A DNA stretch of 64,000 nt from Streptomyces sp. NBC_01451 (GCF_036227485.1 NZ_CP109479.1:2232001-2296000), one strand, 5' to 3'. Shown: positions 25,003-34,221, counted from the stretch's first letter. The notes: generated from the sequence alone by a model not told the origin. A program made the numbers and translations.

Positions 25003-25941
25003 GTGAGTAGGTGCGCAACCGTCTCCCGGGACCTCGACGAGCCCATCGCGGGAACCGCCGCGACCGCGAGGACGTGGCTGCTGCTGGAGCAGCCGGGCCC
25101 GTGGGGTGCCCAGGCGCTCACCATGAGCCACCTGGACCCCGGACTCGGCCGCGCCCTGGAGAAGGCCGCGGAGGGCACCGGCGTACGGATCGCACTGATC
25201 CGCCGCCCCGGACGCCACGCCGACTTCGGGCAACCTGCCGTACGCCAGGTGTACGCGGCCCACACCACGCCGGGCAACGTCTGGCTGCGCAGCGCCACCA
25301 CCAGAACCCCCGAACAGCTGCTCGACCTCGACTTCGCCGCGCTCGGCAGGGGCGCCCCGCAGTCCTTCGACGCCGCGCTCCAGGGGCGGCCCCACACCGG
25401 CGAACCGCTCGCGCTCGTCTGCACCAACGGCAAACGCGACCGCTGCTGCGCGTTGCTGGGCCGCCCCCTCGCCGCCGAACTGGCCGCCTCCGGGGTCGAG
25501 GGCGCCTGGGAGGTCACGCACCTCGGCGGACACCGCTTCTCGCCGACACTGCTCGTCCTGCCGTACGGATACGCGTACGGCCGCGCCCAGGCCGCGCACG
25601 TCAAGGAGATCCTCCAGGGCGTGCGCGAAGGGCGTGTCGTCGTGGAGGGCTGTCGCGGCGGCTCAGCCTGGGAGCGGCCCGGACAGGCAGCGGAACTGGC
25701 CGTCCGCTCGGCGGCGCGCGAGTACGCGGCGGACGCGCTGAGCGTCGTACGGACTGACGGCCCGGCGCCGCACTGGGAGGTGACCGTCGCCCACACGGAC
25801 GGGCGCCGGTGGAGCGTCGCGGTGGCCCAGGGCGCCTCACTGCCGCCTCGCCCGGAGAGCTGCGGATCGGCGTTGGGTGCGCCGGCGCGGATGGACGTGC
25901 TGGCGGTGCGCGAACTGGAGTCCACGGCTCCGACGCGCTGA
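25003..25941 (+). CDS. Sucrase/ferredoxin-like (thioredoxin-fold 2Fe-2S) family protein
   Basis: A 312-residue protein of the sucrase/ferredoxin-like family. The signature CTNGKRDRCCALLGRP lies near residue 146, followed by HLGGHRFSPTLLVLPYG near 178; the Cys and His residues could bind a 2Fe-2S cluster in a thioredoxin-like fold. Despite the family name, sugar hydrolysis is not established. The gene begins immediately after an iron box, which suggests expression under iron limitation, so a role in iron handling or siderophore reduction is plausible inference. The GTG start abuts the operator, leaving no room for a ribosome site, so the transcript may be leaderless or an internal start may be used. 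Confidence 0.85.
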   Translation: MSRCATVSRDLDEPIAGTAATARTWLLLEQPGPWGAQALTMSHLDPGLGRALEKAAEGTGVRIALIRRPGRHADFGQPAVRQVYAAHTTPGNVWLRSATTRTPEQLLDLDFAALGRGAPQSFDAALQGRPHTGEPLALVCTNGKRDRCCALLGRPLAAELAASGVEGAWEVTHLGGHRFSPTLLVLPYGYAYGRAQAAHVKEILQGVREGRVVVEGCRGGSAWERPGQAAELAVRSAAREYAADALSVVRTDGPAPHWEVTVAHTDGRRWSVAVAQGASLPPRPESCGSALGAPARMDVLAVRELESTAPTR

Positions 25942-25990
25942 CCGCACGGCGTCATCCCGTACGGCCAGCGGTCCACCCGTCGGTCACCCC

Positions 25991-26014
25991 GTACATGCGC
26001 AGGCACGCATGTAC
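25991..26014 (+). promoter_or_regulatory. Inverted repeat upstream of the DcuS/CitA-type kinase gene
   Basis: Arms GTACATGCG (25991-25999) and CGCATGTAC (26006-26014) are perfect, with a six-base spacer, and end 65 bases upstream of the kinase start. A further ATGTACAT palindrome overlaps the right arm. This is a candidate site for the encoded response regulators. Confidence 0.55.
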
Positions 26015-26079
26015 ATACATTGATCAAGAGATCCACGTAACACCCCACTACGGCACAGGCCGCTCGTCCCCGTACCGTC

Positions 26080-27831
26080 ATGGGTATGAGCCCCACTCCC
26101 CCTGGACGCCGCCTGCGCCTCGGTCTGCCGCGGCGGATGTTCTCGCAGGTGCTGCTGATGCAGGTGGCGATCGCCGCAGGAGTCGCGGTGCTCGCGACCG
26201 GGCTGTTCCTCGCACCGCTCAGCGATCAGCTGGACGACCAGGCGATGCGCCGGGCGCTGGCGATCGCGCAGACCACAGCGGCCCAGCCGCAGATCGCCGA
26301 GGACCTGCAGAACACCAGGCCGTCGGCCGGCGGGCCGGTGCAGACCGAGGCGGAGCGGATCCGGAAGGCCAGCGGGGCCGAGTACGTCGTGGTGATGGAC
26401 ATGCGAGGCGTGCGCTGGTCCCACACGGACCCGAAGGAGATCGGCCGGGTCGTCTCCACCGACCCCCGCCAGGCCCTGGCGGGCAAGGAGGTCATGGAGA
26501 TCGACAGCGGCACCCTGGGCCGCTCGGCCCGCGGCAAGGTGCCACTGCGCGACACCACCGGCAGGGTCGTCGGGGCGGTCTCGGTCGGCATCGAGTACGA
26601 CAGCGTGCGCGCCCTGCTGTTCCACGCGATTCCGGGGCTCCTCGCCTACGCGGGCGGCGCCATGGCCGTCGGCGCCCTGGCCGCCTGGGTGATCTCCCGG
26701 AGGGTGCAGCGGCAGACCCGGGACCTGGCCTTCTCGGACATCGCGGCGTTGCTCGCGGAGCGCGAGGCCGTGCTGCACGGCATCCGGGAGGGTGTCGTCG
26801 CCCTGGACCGCACGGGCCGCGTCCGGCTCCTCAACGACGAGGCACAGCGCCTGCTGGGCATCGGCGAAGAGGCCGTCGGCCATTCCCTGGACGAGGCGCT
26901 CGGTGCCGGACGTACGACCGATGTGCTGGCCGGACGCGTGACCGGAACCGACCTGCTCACCGTGCGCGGCCAGCGTGTCCTGGTCGCCAACCGCATGCCC
27001 ACCGACGACGGCGGCGCCGTGGCCACCCTGCGCGACCGCACCGAGCTGGAGCAGCTCGGCCGCGAACTCGACTCCACGCACGGTCTGCTCGACGCACTGC
27101 GCGCCCAGGACCACGAACACGCCAACCGCATGCACACGCTCCTGGGACTGCTCGAACTGGAGATGTACGACGACGCCGCGGAGTTCATCGGCGAGGTGGT
27201 GGGCGACCATCGGGCCACGGCGGAACAGGTGGCCGAGAAGATCCGGGATCCGCTGCTCGCCGCGCTGCTGGTCGGCAAGGCCACCGTGGCGGCGGAGCGG
27301 GGTGTCGCCCTGTGGGTCTCGGACCGGACCCTGCTCCCGGACCGGCTGATCGATCCCAGGGGACTGGTCACCGTCGTCGGCAACCTGGTCGACAACGCGC
27401 TGGACGCCGTCGCCGGCACCGCGCACGCGCGCGTGGAGGTCGAACTGCGCGCGGAGGGCCGGACAGCGGTTCTCAGGGTGCGCGACACGGGGCCCGGAAT
27501 CCCGGCGGAACAGCGCGAGTTGATCTTCACGGAGGGATGGTCCACGAAGAAGCCCCCGGCGCACGGCAAGCGCGGGATCGGGCTTCCCCTGGTACGCCGG
27601 CTCGCGGAGCGGCAGGGCGGCAGCGCGCGCGTGGACGAGGCCGAGGGCGGGGGCGCGGAGTTCACGGTCGTGCTGCCGGAGGCACTCACGGAGCCGGACC
27701 CCGAGCCGGAATCCCGGCACAGCCACATCGCGGAGGCGGAACACATGCGTGTCCCGGACACGGAACCGTCCCCGGCGCCGGCCACCACCACGGCCACCGG
27801 CGCCTCCGCCGCACCGGAGGAGTCGAGATGA
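26080..27831 (+). CDS. DcuS/CitA-family sensor histidine kinase
   Basis: A 583-residue membrane kinase. One helix at ~20-45 and another near 185-210 flank an extracytoplasmic PAS-like sensor (GAEYVVVMDMRGVRWSHTDP) of the type that binds citrate or C4-dicarboxylates. A cytoplasmic PAS (~225-330) and a transmitter follow, with the phospho-acceptor region QDHEHANRMH, N box NLVDNALDAV and G boxes DTGPGIP and RGIGLPLV. The final ~60 residues are a Pro/Glu-rich tail. The stop overlaps the first regulator gene (ATGA). No ribosome site precedes the ATG, so leaderless translation is possible. Nearby transport genes on the other strand could be targets. Confidence 0.92.
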   Translation: MGMSPTPPGRRLRLGLPRRMFSQVLLMQVAIAAGVAVLATGLFLAPLSDQLDDQAMRRALAIAQTTAAQPQIAEDLQNTRPSAGGPVQTEAERIRKASGAEYVVVMDMRGVRWSHTDPKEIGRVVSTDPRQALAGKEVMEIDSGTLGRSARGKVPLRDTTGRVVGAVSVGIEYDSVRALLFHAIPGLLAYAGGAMAVGALAAWVISRRVQRQTRDLAFSDIAALLAEREAVLHGIREGVVALDRTGRVRLLNDEAQRLLGIGEEAVGHSLDEALGAGRTTDVLAGRVTGTDLLTVRGQRVLVANRMPTDDGGAVATLRDRTELEQLGRELDSTHGLLDALRAQDHEHANRMHTLLGLLELEMYDDAAEFIGEVVGDHRATAEQVAEKIRDPLLAALLVGKATVAAERGVALWVSDRTLLPDRLIDPRGLVTVVGNLVDNALDAVAGTAHARVEVELRAEGRTAVLRVRDTGPGIPAEQRELIFTEGWSTKKPPAHGKRGIGLPLVRRLAERQGGSARVDEAEGGGAEFTVVLPEALTEPDPEPESRHSHIAEAEHMRVPDTEPSPAPATTTATGASAAPEESR

Positions 27832-28508
27832 TCGAGGTCCTGGTCGTGGACGACGACATCCGGGTGGCGCGCGTCAACGCCGCCTACGTGGAGAAGGTGC
27901 CCGGCTTCCATGTCGCGGGAGCGGCGCACAGCGCGGCCGAGGCACTGCGACAGCTGGCGGCGCTGCCGGATCTCGACCTCGTCCTCATGGACCACTACCT
28001 GCCCGACGGCACGGGCCTCTCGGTCGTCCAGGAGATGCGCCGACGCGGCCACGAGACCGACGTGATCATGGTGACGGCGGCCCGGGACGTGTCGACCGTA
28101 CAGGCGGCGATGCGGCAGGGAGCGCTTCAGTATCTGGTCAAGCCGTTCGCCTTCGCGGGGCTGCGCGCCAAGCTGGAGGCGTACGCGGAGCTGCGCCGGA
28201 CCCTGGACGGCGGCGGCGAGGCCGAACAGGCCGAGGTGGACCGGATCTTCGGCGCCCTGTCCTCCGGGCCCGAGCCCGAACTGCCCAAGGGCCACTCCCC
28301 CACCACCGCGGAACTCGTGCGCCGAGCCCTGGTGAACGCCGAAGGCCCCCTCTCCGCCCAGGAGATCGCCGAGCGGACCGGGGTGAGCCGCCAGACCGCA
28401 CAGCGTTATCTGAAGCTGCTGGAGCGCACGGGACGGGCCAGACTGACCCTCAAGTACGGGGACGCGGGCCGCCCGGAGCACCGGTATGTATGGGCGACGC
28501 GCCCCTGA
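27828..28508 (+). CDS. CitB/DcuR-type response regulator (first copy)
   Basis: A 227-residue response regulator. The receiver has VVDDDIRVARVN, the phospho-acceptor Asp in VLMDHYLPDGTG and the conserved Lys in LVKPFAF. A linker leads to a C-terminal helix-turn-helix (SAQEIAERTGVSRQTAQRYL) typical of the CitB/DcuR group. Its ATG overlaps the kinase TGA by four bases, so the pair is translationally coupled and is the obvious cognate of the kinase. A closely related regulator follows 213 bases later. Confidence 0.93.
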   Translation: MIEVLVVDDDIRVARVNAAYVEKVPGFHVAGAAHSAAEALRQLAALPDLDLVLMDHYLPDGTGLSVVQEMRRRGHETDVIMVTAARDVSTVQAAMRQGALQYLVKPFAFAGLRAKLEAYAELRRTLDGGGEAEQAEVDRIFGALSSGPEPELPKGHSPTTAELVRRALVNAEGPLSAQEIAERTGVSRQTAQRYLKLLERTGRARLTLKYGDAGRPEHRYVWATRP

Positions 28509-28721
28509 GAGCGAGCACGGCGGAGTTGTGAAGATCTTGCTCACGCCCCGCTGTTCGATGGCGGGAGACATGGCGCATGCCACAACATCGAAATTCGGGG
28601 CGCAGGCCGTTCTTCTGCTTGCGAAAATCTGTTCTGCTCGTTCCGCTCACCGAAGAAGCGGAGCCGCAACACGGGTTCACCGCACGAGCTCACCGCCCGT
28701 CGGCCCTGAGGGAGAGGCACG

Positions 28722-29414
28722 ATGATTGACGTCCTGGTAGTGGACGACGACTTGCGTGTCGCAGAGATCAACGCCAGGTACGTGGGCAGGGTTCCCGGAT
28801 TCAGGGTCGCCGCCCGCGCGCACAACGCCGCGCAGGCGCTGGCAGCCGTGCAGCAGGGCCCCATCGACCTGGTGCTGCTCGACCACTACCTGCCCGACCA
28901 GACAGGGCTCGAACTCGTTCACCGCATGCGGGAACAGGGCCACTGCACCGACGTCATCATGATCACGGCGGCGAGCGATGTGGTGACCGTGCAGGCCGCG
29001 ATGCGCGTGGGCGCGCTGCACTACCTGGTCAAGCCGTTCACCTTCGCCGCGCTGCGCACCCGCCTGGACTCCTACGCCGCCCTGCGCCGCACCGTCGAGC
29101 ACGTCGGGGACCGGAGCCACACCGGCCAGGAGCAGGTCGACCGGATCTTCGGCGCCCTGCGCACACCGCCCGCCCCCTCGTCCCCCGACCTTCCGAGCGG
29201 CCACTCGGAACCGACAACGGACCTGATCTGCGGCGTCCTCCACCGCGCCGGCCACCCGCTCTCGGCTCACGAGGTGGCCGCCGAGACAGGCCTGAGCCGC
29301 TCCACGGCCCAGCGCTACCTCCGCCACCTGGAACAGGCAGGCCGCCTCCGCCTGTCCCTCAAGTACGGCGACACGGGCCGCCCCGAACACCGGTACGCAT
29401 GGGTGGCCCCCTGA
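28722..29414 (+). CDS. CitB/DcuR-type response regulator (second copy)
   Basis: A 230-residue paralogue of the preceding regulator, nearly collinear with it: VVDDDLRVAEIN, VLLDHYLPDQTG, LVKPFTFAALR, a variable linker (HVGDRSHTGQEQ), and the DNA-binding SAHEVAAETGLSRSTAQRYL with the same closing LKYGDTGRPEHRYAW. It clearly arose by tandem duplication. It has its own GGGAGAGG ribosome site, and a 213-base gap separates it from the first copy, so it may have its own promoter. No second kinase is adjacent; it may share the kinase or act as an orphan. Confidence 0.92.
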   Translation: MIDVLVVDDDLRVAEINARYVGRVPGFRVAARAHNAAQALAAVQQGPIDLVLLDHYLPDQTGLELVHRMREQGHCTDVIMITAASDVVTVQAAMRVGALHYLVKPFTFAALRTRLDSYAALRRTVEHVGDRSHTGQEQVDRIFGALRTPPAPSSPDLPSGHSEPTTDLICGVLHRAGHPLSAHEVAAETGLSRSTAQRYLRHLEQAGRLRLSLKYGDTGRPEHRYAWVAP

Positions 29415-29472
29415 ACGCTGCCCGGCCCATCGCGGGTCGTGCGGCGCCCTACGACAGGGAAATCGCCGCCCG

Positions 29473-31065
29473 CTAAACAGCCCCCGCACCCGTGAGCGAC
29501 CGCACCTCGGTCTCCGCGTGCTTGGCCTCGTCCGGGTTCTCCGCCGAGGTGACCGTGCCGAGCCAGCCGGCGAGGAATCCCAGCGGGATCGAGACGAGCC
29601 CAGGGTTCTGCAACGGGAAGTACTGGAAGTCCACTCCCGGGAACAGTGATTCGGGGCTTCCCGACACCACGGGCGACAGCAGCACCAGAACCACTGACGG
29701 AATCAGCCCGCCGTACACCGACCACACCGCCCCCCTGGTCGTGAAGCCGCCCCAGAACAGCGAGTAGAGCAACACCGGGAGGTTCGCGGACGCCGCGACA
29801 GCGAAGGCGAGGCCCACCAGGAAGGCGACATTGAGGTCACGGGCCAGCAGGCCGAGGGCGATCGCGACCACGCCGATGCCGACCGCGGCGGTGCGGGCCA
29901 CGGCGACCTCGCTGCGCGGCTTGGCGCGCGGGCGCCGCAACGACGCGTACAGGTCGTGGGCCACGGACGCCGACGACGCGAGGGTGATGCCTGCGACCAC
30001 CGCGAGAATCGTTGCGAAGGCAATGGCGGCGACAATCGCGAACAGAACCGTTCCGCCTGTGGAGTCCGCTCCGCCGCCCAGATCGAGGGCCAGCAGCGGG
30101 ACCGCCGTGTTCCCGGCCGCGTTGGACCCACGGACCGCCTTCGGCCCGACGATCGCCGCCGCACCGAAGCCGAGGACGATCGTCATCAGGTAGAAGCCGC
30201 CGATGAGCCCGATCGACCAGACGACCGATCGGCGTGCGGCCCGAGCCGTCGGCACGGTGTAGAAGCGGGAGAGGATGTGCGGCAGCCCGGCCGTACCCAG
30301 GACGAGGGCGAGCCCCAGGCTCATGAAGTCGAAGCGCGAGGTCCAGTCACCGCCGTACCTCAGACCGGGGGCGAGGAACGCGTCACCGTGACCACTGCGC
30401 TCGGCCGCCGTGCGCAGCAGCTGGTCGAAGTCACCGTGGAACCGCACCAGCACCAGCACGGTCAGTGTGATCGCCCCGCCCATCAGCAGGACCGCCTTGA
30501 CGATCTGGATCCAGGTAGTGGCCCGCATCCCTCCCAACGACACATAGATCACCATGAGCGCGCCGACCGCGATCACCGTCCAGGACTGCGCCGCCTCGCT
30601 CGTCCCGCCCAGCAGCAGCGCGACCAGGCTGCCCGCCCCCACCATTTGCGCCACCAAATACAGAACGGACACCGTGACCGAGGAAGTTCCCGCGGCGATC
30701 CGTACCGGCCGCTCCCGCATCCGCGAGGCGACGACATCGGCCAGCGTGAACCGCCCGCAGTTGCGCACCAGTTCGGCGACGAGGAACAGCACGACGAGCC
30801 AGGCCACCAGGAAGCCCACCGAGTACAGCAGCCCGTCGTAGCCGAAGAGCGCGATGAGGCCCGAGATGCCGAGGAAGGACGCGGCCGACATGTAGTCGCC
30901 CGCGATGGCAAAACCATTCTCCATCGGGGAGAAGAGCCGACCGCCCGCGTAGAACTCCTCCGCCGAGCCCTGCCGGTGACGGCTCACCCACGTGGTGATG
31001 GCCAGCGTGACGGCCACGAACGCGCTGAACAGCACCAGCGCCAGCATCTGATGGTTGCCGGTCAC
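29473..31065 (-). CDS. Sodium:solute symporter, cation/acetate symporter type
   Basis: A 530-residue integral membrane protein of the SSS family with about 13 hydrophobic helices. SAEEFYAGGRLFSPMENGFA and the helix-2 segment AGDYMSAASFLGISGLIALF are characteristic of ActP/MctC acetate and monocarboxylate symporters. It would import acetate or a similar monocarboxylate with sodium. The GTG start overlaps the end of the DUF485 gene by four bases, the usual pairing for this transporter. Two different two-component systems lie on either side, one encoded upstream on the same strand. Confidence 0.92.
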   Translation of the reverse strand: MTGNHQMLALVLFSAFVAVTLAITTWVSRHRQGSAEEFYAGGRLFSPMENGFAIAGDYMSAASFLGISGLIALFGYDGLLYSVGFLVAWLVVLFLVAELVRNCGRFTLADVVASRMRERPVRIAAGTSSVTVSVLYLVAQMVGAGSLVALLLGGTSEAAQSWTVIAVGALMVIYVSLGGMRATTWIQIVKAVLLMGGAITLTVLVLVRFHGDFDQLLRTAAERSGHGDAFLAPGLRYGGDWTSRFDFMSLGLALVLGTAGLPHILSRFYTVPTARAARRSVVWSIGLIGGFYLMTIVLGFGAAAIVGPKAVRGSNAAGNTAVPLLALDLGGGADSTGGTVLFAIVAAIAFATILAVVAGITLASSASVAHDLYASLRRPRAKPRSEVAVARTAAVGIGVVAIALGLLARDLNVAFLVGLAFAVAASANLPVLLYSLFWGGFTTRGAVWSVYGGLIPSVVLVLLSPVVSGSPESLFPGVDFQYFPLQNPGLVSIPLGFLAGWLGTVTSAENPDEAKHAETEVRSLTGAGAV

Positions 31066-31628
31066 GATCCACCGCCTCTGAGGCCACGCGTCAGTTCCTG
31101 GGTGTCCCAGCGCAGATCGAGCGCGGCCCGGTCCCTGCGCAGCCGTGCGTGCCGCGCGTACGCCCAGGTGAACAGGAACGTCGTGAGGAACTGTCCGAGT
31201 CCAGCCAGCATGGCCACGTTCACCGCGCCCACCACGGGCCGCGCCATGAATCCGGGTGCCATGGTCGCGGTCACCACGTAACCCACATACCAGGAGAAGA
31301 AGATGGCGACGCCTGGGATCACGAACCTCCGATACCGGCTGCGCACCTCCTGGAAGGCAGCACTGCGCTGCACCTCCAGATAGACGTCGGCCGCGCCGCC
31401 ACCCCGGCTCTCCCGCTCCCGGCGCGCGGGCGGAACGACAGGGGCGGGCGCACCCGTGCCGTCCAACTCGCCCCAGCCGGACGCGAGCGCGTCGTACCAG
31501 GGGTCGTCGAAACGCGGGTCCCCACCCACGCCCGTGAGGGTCGGGACGGTGTCACGACCTTCGGGGGTCTCGGCCGAACTCTCGGGGCCGCCCACGCGTC
31601 TGTTGGGGCGACCGGTGCTTGACTGCAT
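31062..31628 (-). CDS. DUF485 membrane protein (symporter partner)
   Basis: A 188-residue protein. The N-terminal ~100 residues are hydrophilic and probably disordered. The DUF485 domain follows, with VQRSAAFQEVRSRYRRFV and two membrane helices (IPGVAIFFSWYVGYVVTA and NVAMLAGLGQFLTTFLFT). DUF485 proteins are regularly encoded next to and cotranslated with ActP-type symporters and are thought to be accessory to them. The stop overlaps the symporter start by four bases. The ATG at 31628 is preferred over a TTG six bases upstream; neither has a strong ribosome site. Confidence 0.87.
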   Translation of the reverse strand: MQSSTGRPNRRVGGPESSAETPEGRDTVPTLTGVGGDPRFDDPWYDALASGWGELDGTGAPAPVVPPARRERESRGGGAADVYLEVQRSAAFQEVRSRYRRFVIPGVAIFFSWYVGYVVTATMAPGFMARPVVGAVNVAMLAGLGQFLTTFLFTWAYARHARLRRDRAALDLRWDTQELTRGLRGGGS

Positions 31629-31697
31629 GCCCAAGGATGGACAGAACGGGAAGATCCCCGACTCTTCTTCTCCCCAGTCTTCACCCCATTAGGTGAC

Positions 31698-32381
31698 TCA
31701 CCCCGTCGGAGGCCGCACCAAACCCCTCCCGAAGGCGTAACGCACCGCCTGCGCACGGTCCTTGATGCCTGTCTTGGCGAAGAGGTTGTTGATGTGGGTC
31801 TTCACGGTCGCGGTGGAGACATGCAGTTGGTGGGCGATCTCCTGGTTGCTGAGGCCGTCCGCGATCAGGACCAGCACTTCGGTCTCCCTCGTGGTGAGCC
31901 CGTCGGGCGGCTCGGCGGGCGCGGCAGGCTTCTTCTCCGGCTCCGTGAGCCGTTCCAGGAGCCGCCGCTGGATGCTCGGCGCCAGCCCCGCGTCACCGGA
32001 CAGCACGCTGTGCACCGCTCGGACGATCTCCTCACCGTCCGCGTCCTTGGTGAGATAGCCGCGCGCGCCTGCCTTCAGCGCGCGGAACAGCGAATCGTCG
32101 TCCGCGAACGTCGTGAGCACCACGACCTGTGTGCCCGGGTACTCCGCCCTGATCCGCCGGGTCGCCTCGACGCCGTCGCACCGCGGCATGCGCAGATCCA
32201 TCAGCACCACGTCCGGCGCGAGTTCACCGGCGAGTCTCACCGCCTCGTCCCCGTCTCCGGCCGCGCCGACGACCTCGATCCCGGGCAACAGGCCGAGCAG
32301 CATCACGATGCCTTCCCGTACGACGGTCTGGTCGTCCGCGACCACGACCCGTGCGGTCTTCGGGCCCGCCTCCCCTGTCAT
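31698..32381 (-). CDS. NarL/LuxR-type response regulator
   Basis: A 227-residue regulator. The receiver has VVADDQTVVREG, the Asp in VLMDLRMPRCDG, the Thr in VVLTTFADDD and the Lys in YLTKDADG. The C-terminal LuxR helix-turn-helix has LTTRETEVLVLIADGLSNQE and STATVKTHINNLFAKTGI. Its start overlaps the stop of the kinase gene upstream by four bases. It lies only 69 bases upstream of the DUF485/symporter pair with no terminator in between, so it may be cotranscribed with them. Confidence 0.94.
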   Translation of the reverse strand: MTGEAGPKTARVVVADDQTVVREGIVMLLGLLPGIEVVGAAGDGDEAVRLAGELAPDVVLMDLRMPRCDGVEATRRIRAEYPGTQVVVLTTFADDDSLFRALKAGARGYLTKDADGEEIVRAVHSVLSGDAGLAPSIQRRLLERLTEPEKKPAAPAEPPDGLTTRETEVLVLIADGLSNQEIAHQLHVSTATVKTHINNLFAKTGIKDRAQAVRYAFGRGLVRPPTG

Positions 32382-33529
32382 GTCGGCACCCTCAGCGTCA
32401 CCACGAACCCCTTCTCGCCCGGCCCGGCATCCAGCGAACCGCCCAGCAGCTCGGCACGCTCGCGCATGCCCAGCAGACCGTACCCGCCTCCCATCCCCGT
32501 GAGTTCGCCCGGCGAACCGCCCGAATCCCGCACGTCCAGCGTCACTTGGTGCTCGCTGTAGTCCAGCCGCACCTGGACCTTGGCGCCGGGGGCATGCTTG
32601 CGGACATTCGTCAGGGCCTCCTGGGCCACCCGGCGAACGGCCTGCGACGCCTCCGCCGGCAGCGGTCTGCGCTCACCCGTAATGGTGACGCCCACGTCGT
32701 CGGTCGCTCCGACGAGTTCACCCAGGTAGTCCTCCAGTGGGGACATCTCGCCCCTCAGCGCGGACAGGGCCTGTCTCGTCTCGGCCAGACCGTCGCGGGC
32801 CATCCCCCGCGCCGCGACCACCCGTTCGAGTATCCGGTCCCGGTCGGCGCCCCGCTCGATCAGGAGCCGGGCCGCTTCCAGGTGCACGAGCTGTGCCGAG
32901 AGACTGTGTGCCAGCACGTCGTGGATCTCCCGCGCTATCCGGGCGCGCTCCGCGAGCGCCGCCGACTCCGCCTCGGCCGCCCGCGCGGCCCGCTCCTGGG
33001 CGAGGAGCCGCTGGGCGTTGCCACGTGCTTCGGCGTCGAGCCGCAGCACGTATCCGGCGAGTGCGAGACCGATGCTGGTGACGGTCGTGGTGAGCAAGGG
33101 GTCGTCGTTGACCACGGCGTACGAGCCGAGGGCGACCGTGCTCATGGGCAGAGCGGCTGAGAGGGGCATTCTCTCCAGAGCCGTGATCGCGCACCCGCAC
33201 CACAGGACGAGAGCCGGCACCCGGAAGCCCGCGGCCTGGCCCGCGACGGCGAGGCCCTGAAGCAGCAGCAGGAGGGCCAGGGAGGGCCACAGCCGGTGCT
33301 GGAACGTTGTGCGGTAGAGCGCCCGGGCGAGGAGCGCGGCGGTCAGGACTCCCCCGACGGCCAGGGCCGAGTCCCAGCCCCGGGGCGGATTGCCGCTGAC
33401 GGCTCCCCACAGCAGCATGCCGAGGAGCAGCATCCGGGTTGCCCAGGCGAGTCGGCGGCGGTTGCGTGAGATTCCCTCACGGCCGAGCGCCTCCCGGGAG
33501 GGCCAGCACAACCAGTCGTTCTTCGTCAC
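32378..33529 (-). CDS. Sensor histidine kinase, NarL-partner (HisKA_3) type
   Basis: A 383-residue kinase. Five or six hydrophobic helices fill the first ~165 residues with almost no extracytoplasmic loop, so it probably senses an intramembrane or membrane-state signal. The HisKA_3 region has the phospho-acceptor in REIHDVLAHSLSAQLVHLEA near residue 203. The ATP-binding domain has RVAQEALTNVRKHA and GGGYGLLGMRERAELLGG. It is translationally coupled to the regulator downstream and to the small membrane protein upstream (four-base overlaps at both ends). Confidence 0.92.
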   Translation of the reverse strand: MTKNDWLCWPSREALGREGISRNRRRLAWATRMLLLGMLLWGAVSGNPPRGWDSALAVGGVLTAALLARALYRTTFQHRLWPSLALLLLLQGLAVAGQAAGFRVPALVLWCGCAITALERMPLSAALPMSTVALGSYAVVNDDPLLTTTVTSIGLALAGYVLRLDAEARGNAQRLLAQERAARAAEAESAALAERARIAREIHDVLAHSLSAQLVHLEAARLLIERGADRDRILERVVAARGMARDGLAETRQALSALRGEMSPLEDYLGELVGATDDVGVTITGERRPLPAEASQAVRRVAQEALTNVRKHAPGAKVQVRLDYSEHQVTLDVRDSGGSPGELTGMGGGYGLLGMRERAELLGGSLDAGPGEKGFVVTLRVPT

Positions 33530-34089
33530 ACGCGCTCCTTCCGCAATCGCACGCCGTCACCGTAGGCCGTGGTCCGCCGGTGCGCCGAGGGTGTGGACGA
33601 CGGATGCGAGGGCTCCGGGTGCGGGCGCGTCAGTTGTAGGGACTTCGCCCGCCGGTGCAGGATTCCGGCGCGGAGCAGGAGGGTCGCCGCGAGGGCGAGG
33701 AGAAGGGCCGAGGTGTCCTGGTGGACGCCGAGTGCTGCGCCCAGGGCGAAGAGGCCGGCACGGAGGCCGATCCCCATGATCCACACGGCCACGCTCGCCC
33801 TGGTGCTCCGGCTCCACACCACGCCGTCCGCCTCCGCCCAGACGCGGGTCGTCCAGGCCCAGCCGGCTCCGGTGGCGAGGCCGACGAACAGTTCGGCCGC
33901 GAGCAGGGTGATCGACTCCGTGCGGTGGTGGATGTCGACGAGGCCGGGCTCGCGCAGCGCCACGGCGGCCAGGATCACGGGCACGACCCACCAGCGCCGG
34001 TCCGCGTCCGTCCGACGTGTGCGGAACTGTCGTACGACCACCAGGGTGACGACGGCGACGATCAGCATGGCATCAACGAGCCCGGACAT
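33526..34089 (-). CDS. DUF1453-like polytopic membrane protein
   Basis: A 188-residue membrane protein with about five hydrophobic helices, starting MSGLVDAMLIVAVVTLVVVR and resembling the CcdC/DUF1453 group. Its basic C-terminal tail follows the last helix. The ATG at 34089 has a well-placed GGAGG; in-frame sequence further upstream is not coding-like. The stop overlaps the kinase start by four bases, so it is the first gene of the kinase-regulator operon and may be a membrane co-sensor. That role is inference. Confidence 0.8.
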   Translation of the reverse strand: MSGLVDAMLIVAVVTLVVVRQFRTRRTDADRRWWVVPVILAAVALREPGLVDIHHRTESITLLAAELFVGLATGAGWAWTTRVWAEADGVVWSRSTRASVAVWIMGIGLRAGLFALGAALGVHQDTSALLLALAATLLLRAGILHRRAKSLQLTRPHPEPSHPSSTPSAHRRTTAYGDGVRLRKERV

Positions 34090-34221
34090 CAGGCCTCCGT
34101 AGGCGAAGAGGAAGCAGGTGTCGGCAGCGGGTGCCGTCGACGCCTTCGACGCTACGGAAACCGGCAGGTCACAGGATCGGAGCAGGGGTGGATCAAGGCT
34201 GGATCCGCTGCGGGTCGGCGG

